A stretch of 64,000 nt of DNA from Rheum nobile. Its lineage: Eukaryota; Streptophyta; Magnoliopsida; Caryophyllales; Polygonaceae. Positions 46,976 through 58,380 of this stretch are shown one piece after another. The notes under the pieces were generated by a model. That model had not been told where the DNA came from. It saw only the letters and a program-made list of their open reading frames with translations, and ran no database searches. Made by a program: the position numbers and the translations under genes. Location: positions 248,001-312,000 of the forward strand of contig WOAB01000054.1 in assembly GCA_027886185.1 (NCBI GenBank), in the 5' to 3' direction. Numbering within the stretch: the first letter of the stretch is position 1; each line of letters starts with the position of its first letter.

Positions 46976-48375
46976 TGATCGACACTATTTTATAGTGCAT
47001 ATATAGGGGTTGTTACCAGTTTTGAGGTGCCATTTGGATGGATTTAGAACACAATTGTGGAGTTGAGAGTTAGAGACTAGAAGTGAAGAAATCATGGGAT
47101 TTACAGAGGTTTGAAGTACATTGAAGAGTAGAAGAACAGTAGGCTGAATTCAAATGGTTCATTCTCTTTACTCAGATGTCCAAATGGAGTTATTCCAATT
47201 CGAGGAGTTAGATATTGAAGTCTACTGCAAGTCCTCAAAATATGAGCGCAATCCGAGTTGGGAATCAAAAGTTATGGCATTTTTACTAAAGTATCGCAGA
47301 AACTGAAGAAGACACCGCCACCGCACCCCGCGGTGGGATGGTCGCACCCGCGGCGAGCACAACAGAAGCGAGGATCTAGATTCTGGAAGACCACCGCACC
47401 CCGTGGTGGGTGTCACCGCACCCCGCGGTGACGACGCGCTGAAGAGATTCTTTCCGAGTTTTATTTTCGTTTTATTTTATTTCCGAGACTTTGTTTCCAA
47501 GTTTGTTTATTTCTTTTCTTTATTTCTGAGTTATTTCCTTAGTATTTAAGACTCTTTTAGAGGATCCATTCTAGAACCCTAGTTGCCACTTTTCATAGTT
47601 TTTCTCTCACAAACCCTAATGGAGAACTAAACATCCATTGTTGCACTTGACGTTTTGAAGCCTTCAATTGATTGGTTGTGAGTTTTCTACTCTTGTTCGT
47701 TTTCCTATCTAGTTGGATTAATTCTCTTGCGCTTGATTGTTTATTGGTCTATGTTGATTTATCTAGATTGATCACCTAGGTTTATTGATATTATCCATAT
47801 AGCTAGGACTTGTGATTCCGGGTTCGGGTTGCATATCTAGTAGCAAACACGATTTACATGAGCGGGTTGCGAGTGTTCATCATGAGAGAGAGTTAATTGC
47901 ATGTTATAGTAACGGGTTATTTCTATTGCATGTATCTTGTTAAATCCTTGGTTGAATGCTATTGCTTTGTTGAGTCTTGAAGGTTTTCGGATTTGATTTA
48001 GTAATAAGTACTATTAGGGCTGGTAGAACTAATAGTTACATATGATCGGGATAAGGACAGCTATAGGAAAGATAAGAACTTGAGGCTAATAGAATTCAGT
48101 GATCAACCATATCTCTTATTGTGTGGATCTTTGTCAGGTGTGACGTTTTTCCCCACCATATTCACAACCTTTACTTGCGGATTTGTTTACTTGTTTTATT
48201 TACTTGGTTACTAAGAAACTCATACAACAACCCCCCCTAGTTCCTAGTTGGTAGTTTACGAAACACAAGAATTGATAACCTGATTCCCTGTGGGATCGAC
48301 CCTGACTTGCTTGTTATACTCTTTAGTAGGTACTTTAGGATTTCTTTGATTAGGCATACGACTTTAAGCATGTCA
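46976..48375 (+). repeat. Element B 3' LTR (1400 bp)
   Basis: TGATCGACAC...GCATGTCA, nearly the same as the 5' LTR. Motif copies gcaccccgcggtg occur at about 47323 and 47416, with gcacccgcgg near 47343 and a variant caccccgtggtg near 47397. Confidence 0.93.
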
Positions 48376-48386
48376 GTTAGTATCCG

Positions 48387-49507
48387 CTAGTTTAATGTGT
48401 TTAACTTTGGCTCGTTGATTCCAAAAAAATCTTTTGGAAGTTGAATAGTTTCTTTTTTTTCAATGAGTCTTTTTTGTTTTTGAATTTCATTGTTATTTCC
48501 ATTTGTACAAATATTAATTTGTATTTCAGAAAGTTTTTTCTCTATTTCTTTGAGTTGAGTAAATAAATTACCAAACGTTGTTTTATTCCAAAGTTTGGCA
48601 TGTTTATTTAGTAATTTTGTCTTAGAGACTAGATCATACATTCTTGATCCGTGATAACTTGTTCTCCAGGCTTGTTTTACAACATTTCTAAAATCCTTTC
48701 TTGTCATCAAAATCTTTTCGAATTTGAAAGGTTGATTTTTTAAATGAATTAGTTATAGCTAGTTCAATTGATATAGGGCAATGATCAGAGCTCGTAAAAG
48801 CATAATGTTTAGTTCAGATATCTGGATACCATTGTAATATTTGGTGATGAATTAAGGCTCTATCCAGCTTTTCATATATATTGTCTATTTTCGTTTTGTT
48901 TTTTTCTCCATGTAAATGCATTGCCTTGGAAAGGGATATCTAATAATTCACATTCATTTTTGAAGTGTCGGAGTCTAGTGAATTTGGTTAAAGGTGGTGA
49001 GGACCCTCCTAGTTTTTCAGTTGGGTCTTGTATTTCATTCAAATCACCCATAACAATACATGAAAATGCACTGTTTTTAATAAAGGTGATTATTGCTTCC
49101 CAAAATTTGTTTTTTCCTGATTCATTCGGGGGAGCATAGGTTAGAATTATTAGTAGTTTAGTATTGGTGCACAAGTTGGTGTACAACATACTAACAAATC
49201 TTTTTTCAATCTTATCTATTTCAAGTATTTCATTTACAAGTTGATAAGTTTTCCACATAACACAGATTCCACCCGAAAACCCAATAGCCGGGACACAATG
49301 GAATTGGTCAAATCCTGCTTTTTTCCAAACTTTTTCACTTGGTACTTTATTTGTTTGTGTTTCAAATAGAGCTAGTAATTGGATCCTTTCAATCTTACAA
49401 AAGGATTCTAAATCCCTCCAGATATTTGTTTTACCAACTCCACGATAGTTCCAAGTGGAAATCTTCATAAAAAACCATCTGTAATGTTGCCCCATATCCG
49501 TAGACAT
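48387..49507 (-). pseudogene. LINE endonuclease and linker
   Basis: Minus-strand frame 49507-48872, with a probable start at MKISTWNYRG near 49468. It carries an APE-type endonuclease: STWNYRGVG, LLALFETQ, IVMGDLNEI. Frame 48710-48387 continues with the endonuclease-RT linker (KAWRTSY-like QAWRTSYHG, KLWNKTTFGN). The endonuclease nicks target DNA for target-primed reverse transcription. The part between 48872 and 48710 has frame breaks. A frame at 49788-49465 (SRANKTPKCLRIWG) may be the end of ORF1. Confidence 0.82.
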
Positions 49508-49916
49508 TTAGGGGTCTTATTTGCTCGACTCCAAGTTTGTTTGATTTTAATTTTGTCTTTAGTGTTCCATTTTATTGTCTCAAATTGCTTTATTACTAAG
49601 GCTTGTTCCACATTTTGTGATGTCGTTTCATTCAGTATACTGATGTCATATGTAATTGTATTGTTATGCAAGTTGTGCCCATTTTGTAACTCTTGCTGTA
49701 TAATATCTATCACAATCAGATATGACAGCATCATCTTGTGTCTAAATGCCTTCTTAATCCACCTGAACGTGCTTTGGTGGTGGTCCATTCCATGTTTTAA
49801 CTTAGCATCCTTGTGTGAGTAGCCCCTTAGACAGGAAAAGGGCCGGTCTTATAATCTATAATTGGATTTTATATTATTGCATTTACAATCTGCTACACTA
49901 GTGGAAAAAATCCTTA

Positions 49917-50222
49917 TAGAGGCGGGCCTTTGGACACTTATTGAGGCGAACACCGTTCGCTAAGGGGTCTGCAACAAGTAGGGAAACTTTTTGAGGCGGG
50001 CATTTTACGCCTCTAAAAGGACATTATTGAGGCGGGCCTCATAAGCCCGCCTCAACAAGTCCCTCACTTTGGCGCCAAAATGAGGGACTTGTTGAGGCGG
50101 GCTTAGGAGGCCCGCCTCAATAAGTAAACACTTGTTGAGGCGGGCCTCTATAGGCCCGCCTCAACAAGTCGCGCGTATATACTTATAGAGGCGGGCGTAT
50201 ACAAGCCCGCCTCAACAAGTAG
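49917..50222. repeat. CACTA left subterminal repeats (GAGGCGGGC)
   Basis: At least nine copies of GAGGCGGGC or its complement GCCCGCCTC within about 300 bp, mostly as facing pairs (for example ttgaggcgggctt..gcccgcctcaa at 50093-50118). In En/Spm, subterminal repeats bind the accessory protein TNPA; the same role is inferred here. Confidence 0.9.
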
Positions 50223-50755
50223 ACGCTGACTCGGCCCAGAACTCGCCCGAGTTCTCGGCTGAGTCAGTCAGGTTCCTGATTTTATTCACAGAATAATATA
50301 CAACAAACAACAGATTTCATTTGACCAAAAAAAACAACAACAGATTTCATCAGAGTACAGTCAGGTTCTCAACAACAGTTTACATGACAAGTAAAAACAA
50401 GTTCAATCCGATAATAAATACTTCGATGTAAAATACTGTGCCCATTGCTCACGAACAACATCCATTTCTTCATAAGTATACGATGTCTTCCTCTTAGGAT
50501 ATAGCTACATAAAAAACACAGAAATTATTGACAAAAAACACAAATACTATCAATATATAGTTAGTTAAGTTACATACCTTATCTAGTCGGTCATGAAACT
50601 GATATCTAGTCGGTCATGAAACACAAATACTTCCCACCTTGATACTTGTACACTTGAAATGCCCTAGAAAATCAACATAATACACTCATGAAACTGATAT
50701 TGTTAATATTCCAAAAAAAACTAATTCGTAAGCAAAATAACTTACCTGATCTTAT
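50223..50755. other. CACTA 3' non-coding DNA
   Basis: About 530 bases between the left subterminal repeats and the transposase stop. AT-rich, with a duplicated ttcatcagagtacag/ttcatttgacc segment and a local repeat of gatatctagtcggtcatgaaa at about 50600-50620. It may contain terminal exons of the transposase gene. No open frame is supported. Confidence 0.4.
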
Positions 50756-53700
50756 TCATTTATGATTTGTAACCCATATTCCTTCCATATGATCTGTACG
50801 GATATGATTAGTATTATTTGTATCTTCCTCCTCTGGTAATGGTTGAACAACAGTTGATAACAAGGGTGTGTCATCATACTCGTCATACTCATCTTCATCC
50901 ACAACATCATCAATACCCAGAATATGTCTTTTGCCTTGGGCAACTGCACGCCATCTAGGATCAACATTGTCTACCACATAAAAAATCTGCTTAGCTTGTG
51001 ATGCTAGGATGAATGGCTCGTCACTATCACTTAATCGGTCAAAGTTTACCAATGTCAAACCCGGATAAATTTCATCTTGCTTCACCCCGTTAGGGTTGTT
51101 GACCCACTTGCACCGGAAAACAGGGATTGTAAAATTGTTATAATCAAGCTCCCATATTTCTTCGATAACACCATAATACGATTGTGTCGCATCAACCGGT
51201 CTTTTTTCCTTAGCGCTCGCATAGACCCTAGATGATGCAACTACCTTCACTCCACTATTCTGCACCACACTCTTTTCATCTTGTCTTCTAGTGTAGAATG
51301 TGAACCTATTGATATCATACCCTTCGTAAGACCGAACACATAGTCGAGGACCTCGAGATAACCACTTGACCGTATCAGAAACGTCATGTTCTTTCCTTAG
51401 TTCCTCAACTACTTCCTTCTTAAACCAATCAACAAATGTGCGATTATGTTCCCGCATCAAAGCTCTTTCATTCAATTTAGCATTATTGTGTTGCAATTCA
51501 AGGCAATGCTTTTCTATGTAAGGATTGACCTCTGTAAGATGTTGTAACACACAAAGATGTGCCTTAATCTTCCTTTCAGATGGAGGAGATATCACATTTT
51601 TACCAATTACTCTCTCTCCTTCAAGCCTCCCTACATGACGAGATTTTGGAAGACCTATTGGATGAAGCCTTGACAAAAACTCAGGTGCGTATTGAGATAT
51701 CTCTTCATGAAGGACTCCACGAATGATACTACCCTCTGGATTCGCCCGATTCTTTGCTTTGTCCTTTAAACTGCCAAAAAATCTCTCAAAAGGATATATC
51801 CATCTTAAGAACACCGGACCACATAACTTGATTTCTCGAACCAAATGAACAATTAAGTGCACCATTATGTCAAAGAAAGATGGCGGAAAGTACATTTCAA
51901 ATCGACACAAAGTTTCAACAATATCATATTGGAGAGCATCCAATATTTCCGGATCAATAACCTTAGCACATATGGAACTGAAAAACACGCAAAGTTTTGT
52001 TATAACATGTCTCACGTGTTTCGGCAATATCCCACGAAGTGCGATCGGCAAGAAAACATTAATCAATACATGACAATCATGAGACTTCATACCAATCAAC
52101 CGAAGGTCCGAAAGAGAAACTAGACGTTTTACATTTGACGAATATCCCGATGGAACCTTAATGCCATGTAAGCACTCACAAAACACCTTTTTCTCCTTTC
52201 TTGACATTGTGTAACACGCCGGAGGCAGAAAAGTCTTTTTACCATCCGGTTTTACCACGGGCCACAAATCTGGTCGAATATTCCTCTCTTTCATATCAAA
52301 ACAAACTTTCTGATTGTCTTTCATCTTTCCGGGTATATTTAGCAAAGTCCCAATTATAGCATCACAAACATTTTTTTCAATGTGCATCACATCGAGACAA
52401 TGCCTAACCGACAAATCTTTCCAATAAGGAAGATCCCATAGTATAGACACTTTCTTCCATAAAACACCCTTTTTAGAGACGGACTTGAAGCCCTTGCCGT
52501 ATTTGGTGTCAACATTTTTAATCCGTTCATAAACCTGTGATCCTGTCAAAGGTGTACGAGCTACTCCTTCCTCGGTGTACCCATTGAACTCCTTCTTCTT
52601 TTTACGGTAAGGGTGATATCGACTAAGGAACTTCCGGTACCCTAGATACACATTTTTCCTGTAATTTTTCAAGTAGGCAGGTTTCATGTCTTCTTCACAT
52701 ATAGGGCATGCTTGTTCTCCTTTGGTTTTGTACCCAGACAAGTTTCCATATGTCGGGAAATCATTTATGGTACAAAAAACCATAGATCGCAAGGTAAAGT
52801 TTGAGTTGGTGTATGCATCGAACATTGGAACATCTTCATTCCACAGTAATTTCAAATCATCAACAAGTGGAGCCAGATACACATCTATGTCATTCCCAGG
52901 TTGCTTAGGCCCGGAGATGAGAAGTGATAACATGATATACTTGCACTTCATACACAACCATGGAGAAAGATTATAAATCGCTAGAAGAACCGGCCATGTG
53001 CTATGTTGACTGCTTAGAGTGCCATACGGGTTCACACCATCTGTACATAAAGCAAGTCTCAGATTCCTAACCTCCTCACCAAATTCAGAATATTTCTTAT
53101 CAATATTTCTCCATTGAGGAGAATCAGCAGGATGTCTAAGGAGTCCATCTTTCTTCCTCCCTTCCGCATGCCACCTCAGACTTTTTGCTTCCTTCTTTAT
53201 CGAAAACAAACGTTGAAACCTAGGTATTATCGAAAGATACCACATAACCTTAGCTGATGGGCCCCTCTTAGCCGAATTTACCCCTTTACGCTTGTAACGA
53301 GATGCACCGCACTTTGGACACTCATCCAAATTTTCATGTTCGTTTCTGTAAAGCATACAATCATTTGGGCAAGCATCTATCTTGACAGCCTCTAAGCCTA
53401 AGGGACACATCAATTTCCTGGCATAATAAGTAGAGATAGGCATCTCATTGCCTTCTGGTAAAAATTCACCTAACCATTCCAATAAGGTGTTGAAACTTCC
53501 ATCAGTCCAACCAGAAGCACATTTCAAGTTGTAAAGTATTGACACACCCTCTAACTTGCTAAATTTTGTACACCCGGGATACAAGGGAGTCTCTGCAGCC
53601 TTTGATACCTGTTCGAACATCTGAGGTCGTTCGTTCAAGTGATCTCTCACCCCATCCATCATCCCATTCATTTCATCATCTTCTTGGTCATCATCATCAT

Positions 53701-54014
53701 CCATCTCATTATTCTCAGCAATATCATCATCACTATCATCAGTGTCTGCAGAGACTAGAACTTGGACGATCAGGTATTTTCTCACCATGCCAAAACCAAA
53801 CATGGTAATCTTCTTTGAAACCACGACGAAATAAATGATCCTCAATCTCATCAATATCAGCAAACCGCCTTATATTCTTACAATCACGGCATGGACAATA
53901 GATTTTTTCGGCTTTCGTACTCCGTTGGTGTGCTAAAGCATATCTAATGAACTCCTCAACCCCACTCAAGTATTGTGTCGTAGTATGGTCACCGTACATC
54001 CAAGGACGACTCAT
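50756..54014 (-). CDS. CACTA transposase (TNP2/Transposase_21 family)
   Basis: En/Spm-type transposase. From ATG 54014: a Transpos_assoc domain (MSRPWMYG, GVEEFIRYAL, YCPCRDCKNIRR, WFWHGEKIP); an acidic linker (DDSDDDIAENNEMDDDD); the Transposase_21 core (CPKCGASRYK, MWYLSIIPRFQRLF, GPKQPGNDIDVYL, WNEDVPMFDAY, GNLSGYKTKGEQACPICEE); DUF4218 (GMKSHDCHVLINVFLPIALR, RWIYPFERF); and DUF4216 (FTIPVFRCKWVNN). Length is about 1,080 residues, usual for the family. The linker frame changes near 53770: the first domain and the rest are in different frames, explained either by a small intron ending at ctctgcag or by a 1-base indel. Beyond that it is remarkably intact. A TNPA-like second gene was not found. 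Confidence 0.88.
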
Positions 54015-54059
54015 TTCTAGTAATAAATGCAAAATAACATGCAAGGAATTAAGATTAAA

Positions 54060-54235
54060 TACTCATTTCTAGTAACTATCCCGCCAAGGGCCTAAATAGA
54101 TAATAATACGCAACCAAGCAAGAAAAAATACAAACTCAACTATCCCGCCAAGGGCCTGAATTATGAATTCTATCCCGCCAAGGGCCTAAATTATGAATTC
54201 TATCCCGCCAAGGGCCTAAGGAATTAGGGTAGAAG
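54060..54235 (+). repeat. Short tandem repeat ctatcccgccaagggcctaa
   Basis: Four copies of CTATCCCGCCAAGGGCCT at about 54077, 54140, 54169 and 54200; the last three are spaced about 30 bp with an attatgaatt filler. It lies upstream of the transposase start, probably in a leader intron. Confidence 0.85.
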
Positions 54236-55030
54236 TATTACCTTGACCCAATATTGATCCTTCAAGGCAATGCCCTTATCAGCCTGCAGAATGTCATTTC
54301 ACCAATTAAATAAAGAATGTGATTTTTTTCACTTTTGCTTTATTTATATAGCTTTTCTAAGACTAGTAAGAAACTTTACTCATCAAAACTGCTATGTATT
54401 TGTAGGAGCTAAAAAATATTAATCCATGTCACCCAAACTGGATATTATTGTAGCCTTATTCATTTACTTTTATTGCCTACCCGACTATCATAAATATCCA
54501 AAACCACAAGAGCATGTCCAAATACAATCAGTCTTCCCAAAACTCTACCATCATTGAAACTACTTCACATGCAAAATTAGCAAGATCGCCAGAACAGTCA
54601 TACTCGTTTGCATCAGTTCAAAGCAAAAGAAGCATGCATCCATCATTTCAAATACTGAAGTAAGAACCTAAAACTGAAAAACTAAAGCATTGAGAAGCGA
54701 ACGGACAAGGAAAGGGGATGTGAACGTCGAGGGCGCAAAAGATGTTGATACCTGACTTGGCTTCGAGTGCGTTGAAGTATTAGAGGGAGCTCGGAGAAGG
54801 GACGGAGCTCGGCGAAGGGAGATGAAGTCGGAGCTCGGGAAGACGGAGCTCGGCGAAGACAGAGGAGATCGATGAAGTCGGGAAGACGGAGGAGATCGAT
54901 GAAGTAGGGAAGACGGAGGAGATCGATGAAGTCGAAGATCGTCGTCGGAGCTTGGGACGAGAAGAGGAGGATACAAAGAGGAAAATGAAGGAAAGCAACA
55001 GCTATTTTTTTTTTTAATTAGGGTTGAGCT
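54236..55030. other. CACTA transposase 5' region with GA-rich repeats
   Basis: Leader and promoter side of the transposase gene. At 54830-54940 a 27-bp unit (gggaagacggaggagatcga) repeats about three times, and gagctcgg words recur. Ser-rich open frames on the minus strand here are products of this repeat. No TNPA-like gene is recognisable. Confidence 0.6.
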
Positions 55031-55400
55031 TATAGAGGCGGGCCTAACATGCCCGCCTCTATAAGTATTACGACTAATGGTCTAATAGAGGCGGGCCTTA
55101 CATGCCCGCCTCTACTGGACATACTTGTTGAGGCGGGCTTTAAGAGGCCCGCCTCAACAAGCTTTAATTGAGGCGGGCTACTTGGCCCGCCTCAATTAGT
55201 TAGAATTAGAGGCGGGCCTTACCCTGGCCCGCCTCTAATACTTTAGCGAGAAATGTTTTTTCGGATACTTGTTGAGGCGTATATTAATTTGCCCGCCTCA
55301 AAAAATGTTTTTGAGGCGTATAAATTAATTATCCGCCTCAAAAACCAAAAAAAGTGATTGCCTAAGTCGTTATTGAGGCATTTTATACTATGTACGCCTC
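55031..55400. repeat. CACTA right subterminal repeats (GAGGCGGGC)
   Basis: About ten copies of GAGGCGGGC/GCCCGCCTC, again as facing pairs, with diverged forms (gaggcgtata) toward the end at 55275-55400. Mirrors the left end. Confidence 0.9.
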
Positions 55401-55440
55401 TAAAAGGGAGCATTAAAAAATGTTTTTTCCACTAGTGCTA

Positions 55441-57340
55441 ACATAAAAATATAATGGTTTTCATCTTTGTAATTGTACTTCATCCATAAAATAAGTACAA
55501 ACCAACACCATTGGATGATCTTGTAATTACTAGCATCCCGGTTTGAATAGCCCATCAGACAGGATTTGGGTTAGGTCAGTAATGTATAATTGTCTTTATT
55601 TCCTTGCATTTACACTGCCAAAACAATTTGATAATGGTTTACATCTTTGTAATTGTACTTCACACGTAAGACAATTACAAACCAACGATTGTTATCCCTG
55701 TTTTTGTATTGTTTCCTGGTAGCTTGTAACTGCCAGAGGGTGATTCTCCAAGGCAAGCAATACAACCCAAGTTTTGTGAGTTCCAGAACCCATCCTGGCA
55801 GATTCTCACCGAAAGATAGTTAGCAATCCATCTATCCTTGAAATTCACCAGGTCCTGTATGAAGAGCCATGTATGTAAAATAAAATCTAAGGATAACCTC
55901 CAATATATATTTCGTGTATTATAGGTTGATATTGTTTGTGTTAGAACCAACGGTTGCCGTATATCTAGTGTATTGACTTGACAGTCAACTCCAGATTGCC
56001 CAAATCTTTTGTTCTTGAGATCATGTGTTATATGTATCTAGGAGTTTTGTTCAGAGATCATTTTTCCAAATTCGCATTCAGAATAACTCATGAAGATGCA
56101 TACCTTAGCCTTGTCATAGTTAAGATTCAACCATCTTAGAGTTCTGCAGGCATATACAGCTAAGGAGCATAGAAGCCACTGAACTGCAGCAAGCCAGCAA
56201 CTGTAATAGGCCTTTCAGAGATGGTTCATCATAAGCTTTCGAAGATGAAGAAGCAGCAGGTCCAAACAAAGCCAGAGAGTCCCATCCTCAAAAAACTTGT
56301 AAAGCCAATTATAAGTTTTGTTAGGCATAAACCTATTCAAATTCTAGTTAGGCAGAAAGTAATAGAAAGAAAGAGCAATTCCACTACTAGCCCCACACAG
56401 ATTGTCAACCATATTTTTCCAAGCAATCAAATTACTACAATTCTGGGGGGTAGAAAACCACCTGGTAGTACTACACCCAAACAAAAACTTAGTGAACTTC
56501 AATTTCCTGTGTCTCTTATTATTGTTATGAATTATATAGTAGTAAGCTGCAGTGATGAAGCCAGCCCACAAAAAAACGAACTAGATGTAGCAGCTTATCA
56601 ACAAAATGCCAACAACTGCCACCATTATCATAAAAACTGAACTCATAAGAGTTGTATAAAACAGGGAGACTGTGAGTCTCGGGTATGGTCCCCAAAGTGG
56701 AGTTTACCAGTGGAAGAGGGGTCGCCTCCTTTGCAATCAACAAAGTTGGTTCAAGGGTCAAAATTTTACCAATAGTAGAAGAGCTAGGGACACCCGGAAG
56801 TGGGCACCGCACCTTCAACAAAGGTTTCTTTCTTTTATCCATTAGAATAAATAAAGGGAAGGCCAGTAAAAACACAAATACAACAAGGAACAACCACAGG
56901 AAGCACCAAAGAAAGGAAATAGAGAGAATTAAAAGAGGGTTCACAGGTACAGTGTCAAGTTCAAGCCATGAGAGAAGCAAAGAAAAGAAACAAAAGTCAC
57001 AACATAAGAGATCAAGCAAGGAAAGAGGGAAAGAGAGGAAAGAAAACACCTTGGTTCGAAGAGGCTAGGATGATGACTGGTCCTGCCAATCACACCAGAA
57101 GAGAAGTCGAGAATCCCGGAAAAACTGAGGTCCCAAAACTCCAAGCGGCACCGAAATCGAATGATCTCAGTGAACCAATCGGTCGTGACATAATTCTGGG
57201 ACGAAGGCCCAAAACTCCATCTTCTTCCAACAAGGATCCGGATCTCCGTGAAAACAGGTTCCGCGGAGTTGAGGGAGCTGATAGCAACATGCATGGGAGA
57301 ATTAATCAAAGGCCTCCAAGGAAGAGGCTCAAGCAAAGGG
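55441..57340. other. Probable 5' part of the LINE or another element
   Basis: A segment of about 100 bp (from cagacagg through ttgtaattgtacttca) occurs around the CACTA insertion and again at 55555-55665, so the CACTA element landed in a tandemly repeated sequence, possibly the LINE 5' region. Long open frames exist on both strands (56221-56640 plus, 57049-56525 minus, 56968-57441 plus), but none shows a domain I recognise. The minus frame (KRKKPLLKVRCPLPG) could be a LINE ORF1 relic; that is a guess. Confidence 0.3.
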
Positions 57341-58380
57341 TGAAGTCATGTACAAGTTCGAAATTGGTACTTCTCGTTTGGTTCTGGACAGTCTTCGGTA
57401 AAACGGCCATAACTGTGGTTAGCAAATTGCTCTCGAGATGATTCAAGATGAGTTGGAAAGCTGATTCAAAGATCTACAACTTCATAGTTTACGTCGAATC
57501 AAGATTTTAACAAGAAAATGGTCCAAATCGAGTTTTACTGAGAGATGTGCAATTTCTAACGGGAATTATTCACTTTCCTTAATTAGGTTCTATTAGATAT
57601 AGTTTAATCCATTTTTCCTTGTTTGATTTTTATTATTTCCATCATTTTTATTTAGTTTATTATTTCTTTAGGATTAGATAAGAATAATTAAGATCCAAGA
57701 TTGTTTGGTTTTCTAATTCCTTCTTTAGCAAGATCTTATCTTTTATCTAGTTTCATTATCTTTCGCATTAGATAGTTTTCTTCTTTTGCAAGGCTATAGG
57801 CCACGAAATTGTGTTATATAAACACTACTTATGCCATTAATAAAGTCATGTTGATTTGAGTTGTTAAGTTAAGTACGCTCCTTGCTTGAATCCCAACATC
57901 AACCCTTACGATCCTTCGGATCTCAATTATCCCGTAGCTCGTCGCTTCGAGCAATCAAACACCGTCTCTTCGGTGGTTCGCGATTATCAAATCGATCTCT
58001 ACGTTCATCTCTTTGGACGAGTTTTGACCATCACTTTGGCTACGCAAGAGGAGGATTCGACTACAAGCTTGAGGAAATGAAGATCCTGCGATTGCAAACG
58101 ACACTTCAGGGGTTGTTCGCATCAAGAGCTTTGCTGAAGAAAAATTATGGACTTGGCAAGCCAACTCTTCTTAATCTTGAAGAAAAGTGTCCAAAGGGCA
58201 GTAAGCTTAGTGATTTTCTCCCAAACAGACTCTTCCCCTTTGAAGAAGGATTGGTTGGCCGGGAAATCTGGTGTATGAAAGATGAAGTTGTCATGGTGAT
58301 GGTAGAGATTGTTGAGGAAGACGATCTGGAAGATCAAGATCCAGAGATCTTTGAGCAGCGGCCGCTCATGTTTTAAGGTT
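57341..58380 (+). other. LTR-like fragment and unidentified open frame
   Basis: 57360-57880 has LTR-like features: a gtaaaacggccataact word often seen in plant Ty3 LTRs, a TATA-like ttatataaac at 57813-57822, and an aataaag polyadenylation-like word 20 bases later. No matching second LTR is in the window. The following frame, 57882-58376 (164 codons, basic then acidic: LEEMKILRLQTTLQGLF, EIVEEDDLEDQDPEIFE), is not recognised. Confidence 0.4.

Larger units (their letters stand above)
42664..48375 (+). mobile_element. LTR element B (Athila-like Ty3, lacking pol), inserted in LINE
   Basis: Two long LTRs (42664-44051 and 46976-48375) flanked by a perfect 5-bp target duplication GTTAG (42659-42663 and 48376-48380). 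LTRs start TGATCG and end GTCA. A primer-binding site tggcgccgttgctag lies at 44056-44070, and a purine-rich PPT (gcataggggatt) precedes the 3' LTR. Coding is a gag-like ORF and a protease remnant only, so the element is non-autonomous. The two LTRs differ by scattered substitutions and by a small deletion in the 5' LTR around 43090, so the insertion is not very recent. Confidence 0.95.
39600..49850 (-). mobile_element. LINE (non-LTR retrotransposon), split by LTR element B
   Basis: A minus-strand LINE with recognisable endonuclease (49.5-48.9 kb), linker (48.7-48.4 kb), reverse transcriptase (42.65-41.1 kb), zinc-finger (40.96-40.3 kb) and RNase H (40.1-39.76 kb) segments. A poly-A-like end lies at about 39590-39600 (minus: atcaaaaaaaagaag). 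LTR element B sits between linker and reverse transcriptase. The 5' part may continue beyond the CACTA element into 55.4-57 kb, where a 100-bp segment (about 49820-49895 plus 55441-55500) recurs near 55555-55690. All domains carry frame breaks. Confidence 0.85.
49896..55437 (-). mobile_element. CACTA (En/Spm-type) DNA transposon
   Basis: Termini CACTAGTGGAAAAAA (49896-49910) and TTTTTTCCACTAGTG (55423-55437) form a perfect inverted repeat, flanked by a 3-bp target duplication CTA (49893-49895 and 55438-55440). Subterminal regions at both ends hold many GAGGCGGGC inverted repeats. One large minus-strand transposase gene lies inside. It is inserted in LINE-like DNA. Confidence 0.96.

Noticed and set aside
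52540..52548. An exact ATCCTGTCA in the CACTA transposase
   Set aside because: A single hit in roughly 47 kb is what chance predicts.
54668..54998. Ser-rich minus-strand ORFs as a TNPA-like gene
   Set aside because: They are translations of a 27-bp GA-rich repeat in the leader of the transposase gene, without any domain.
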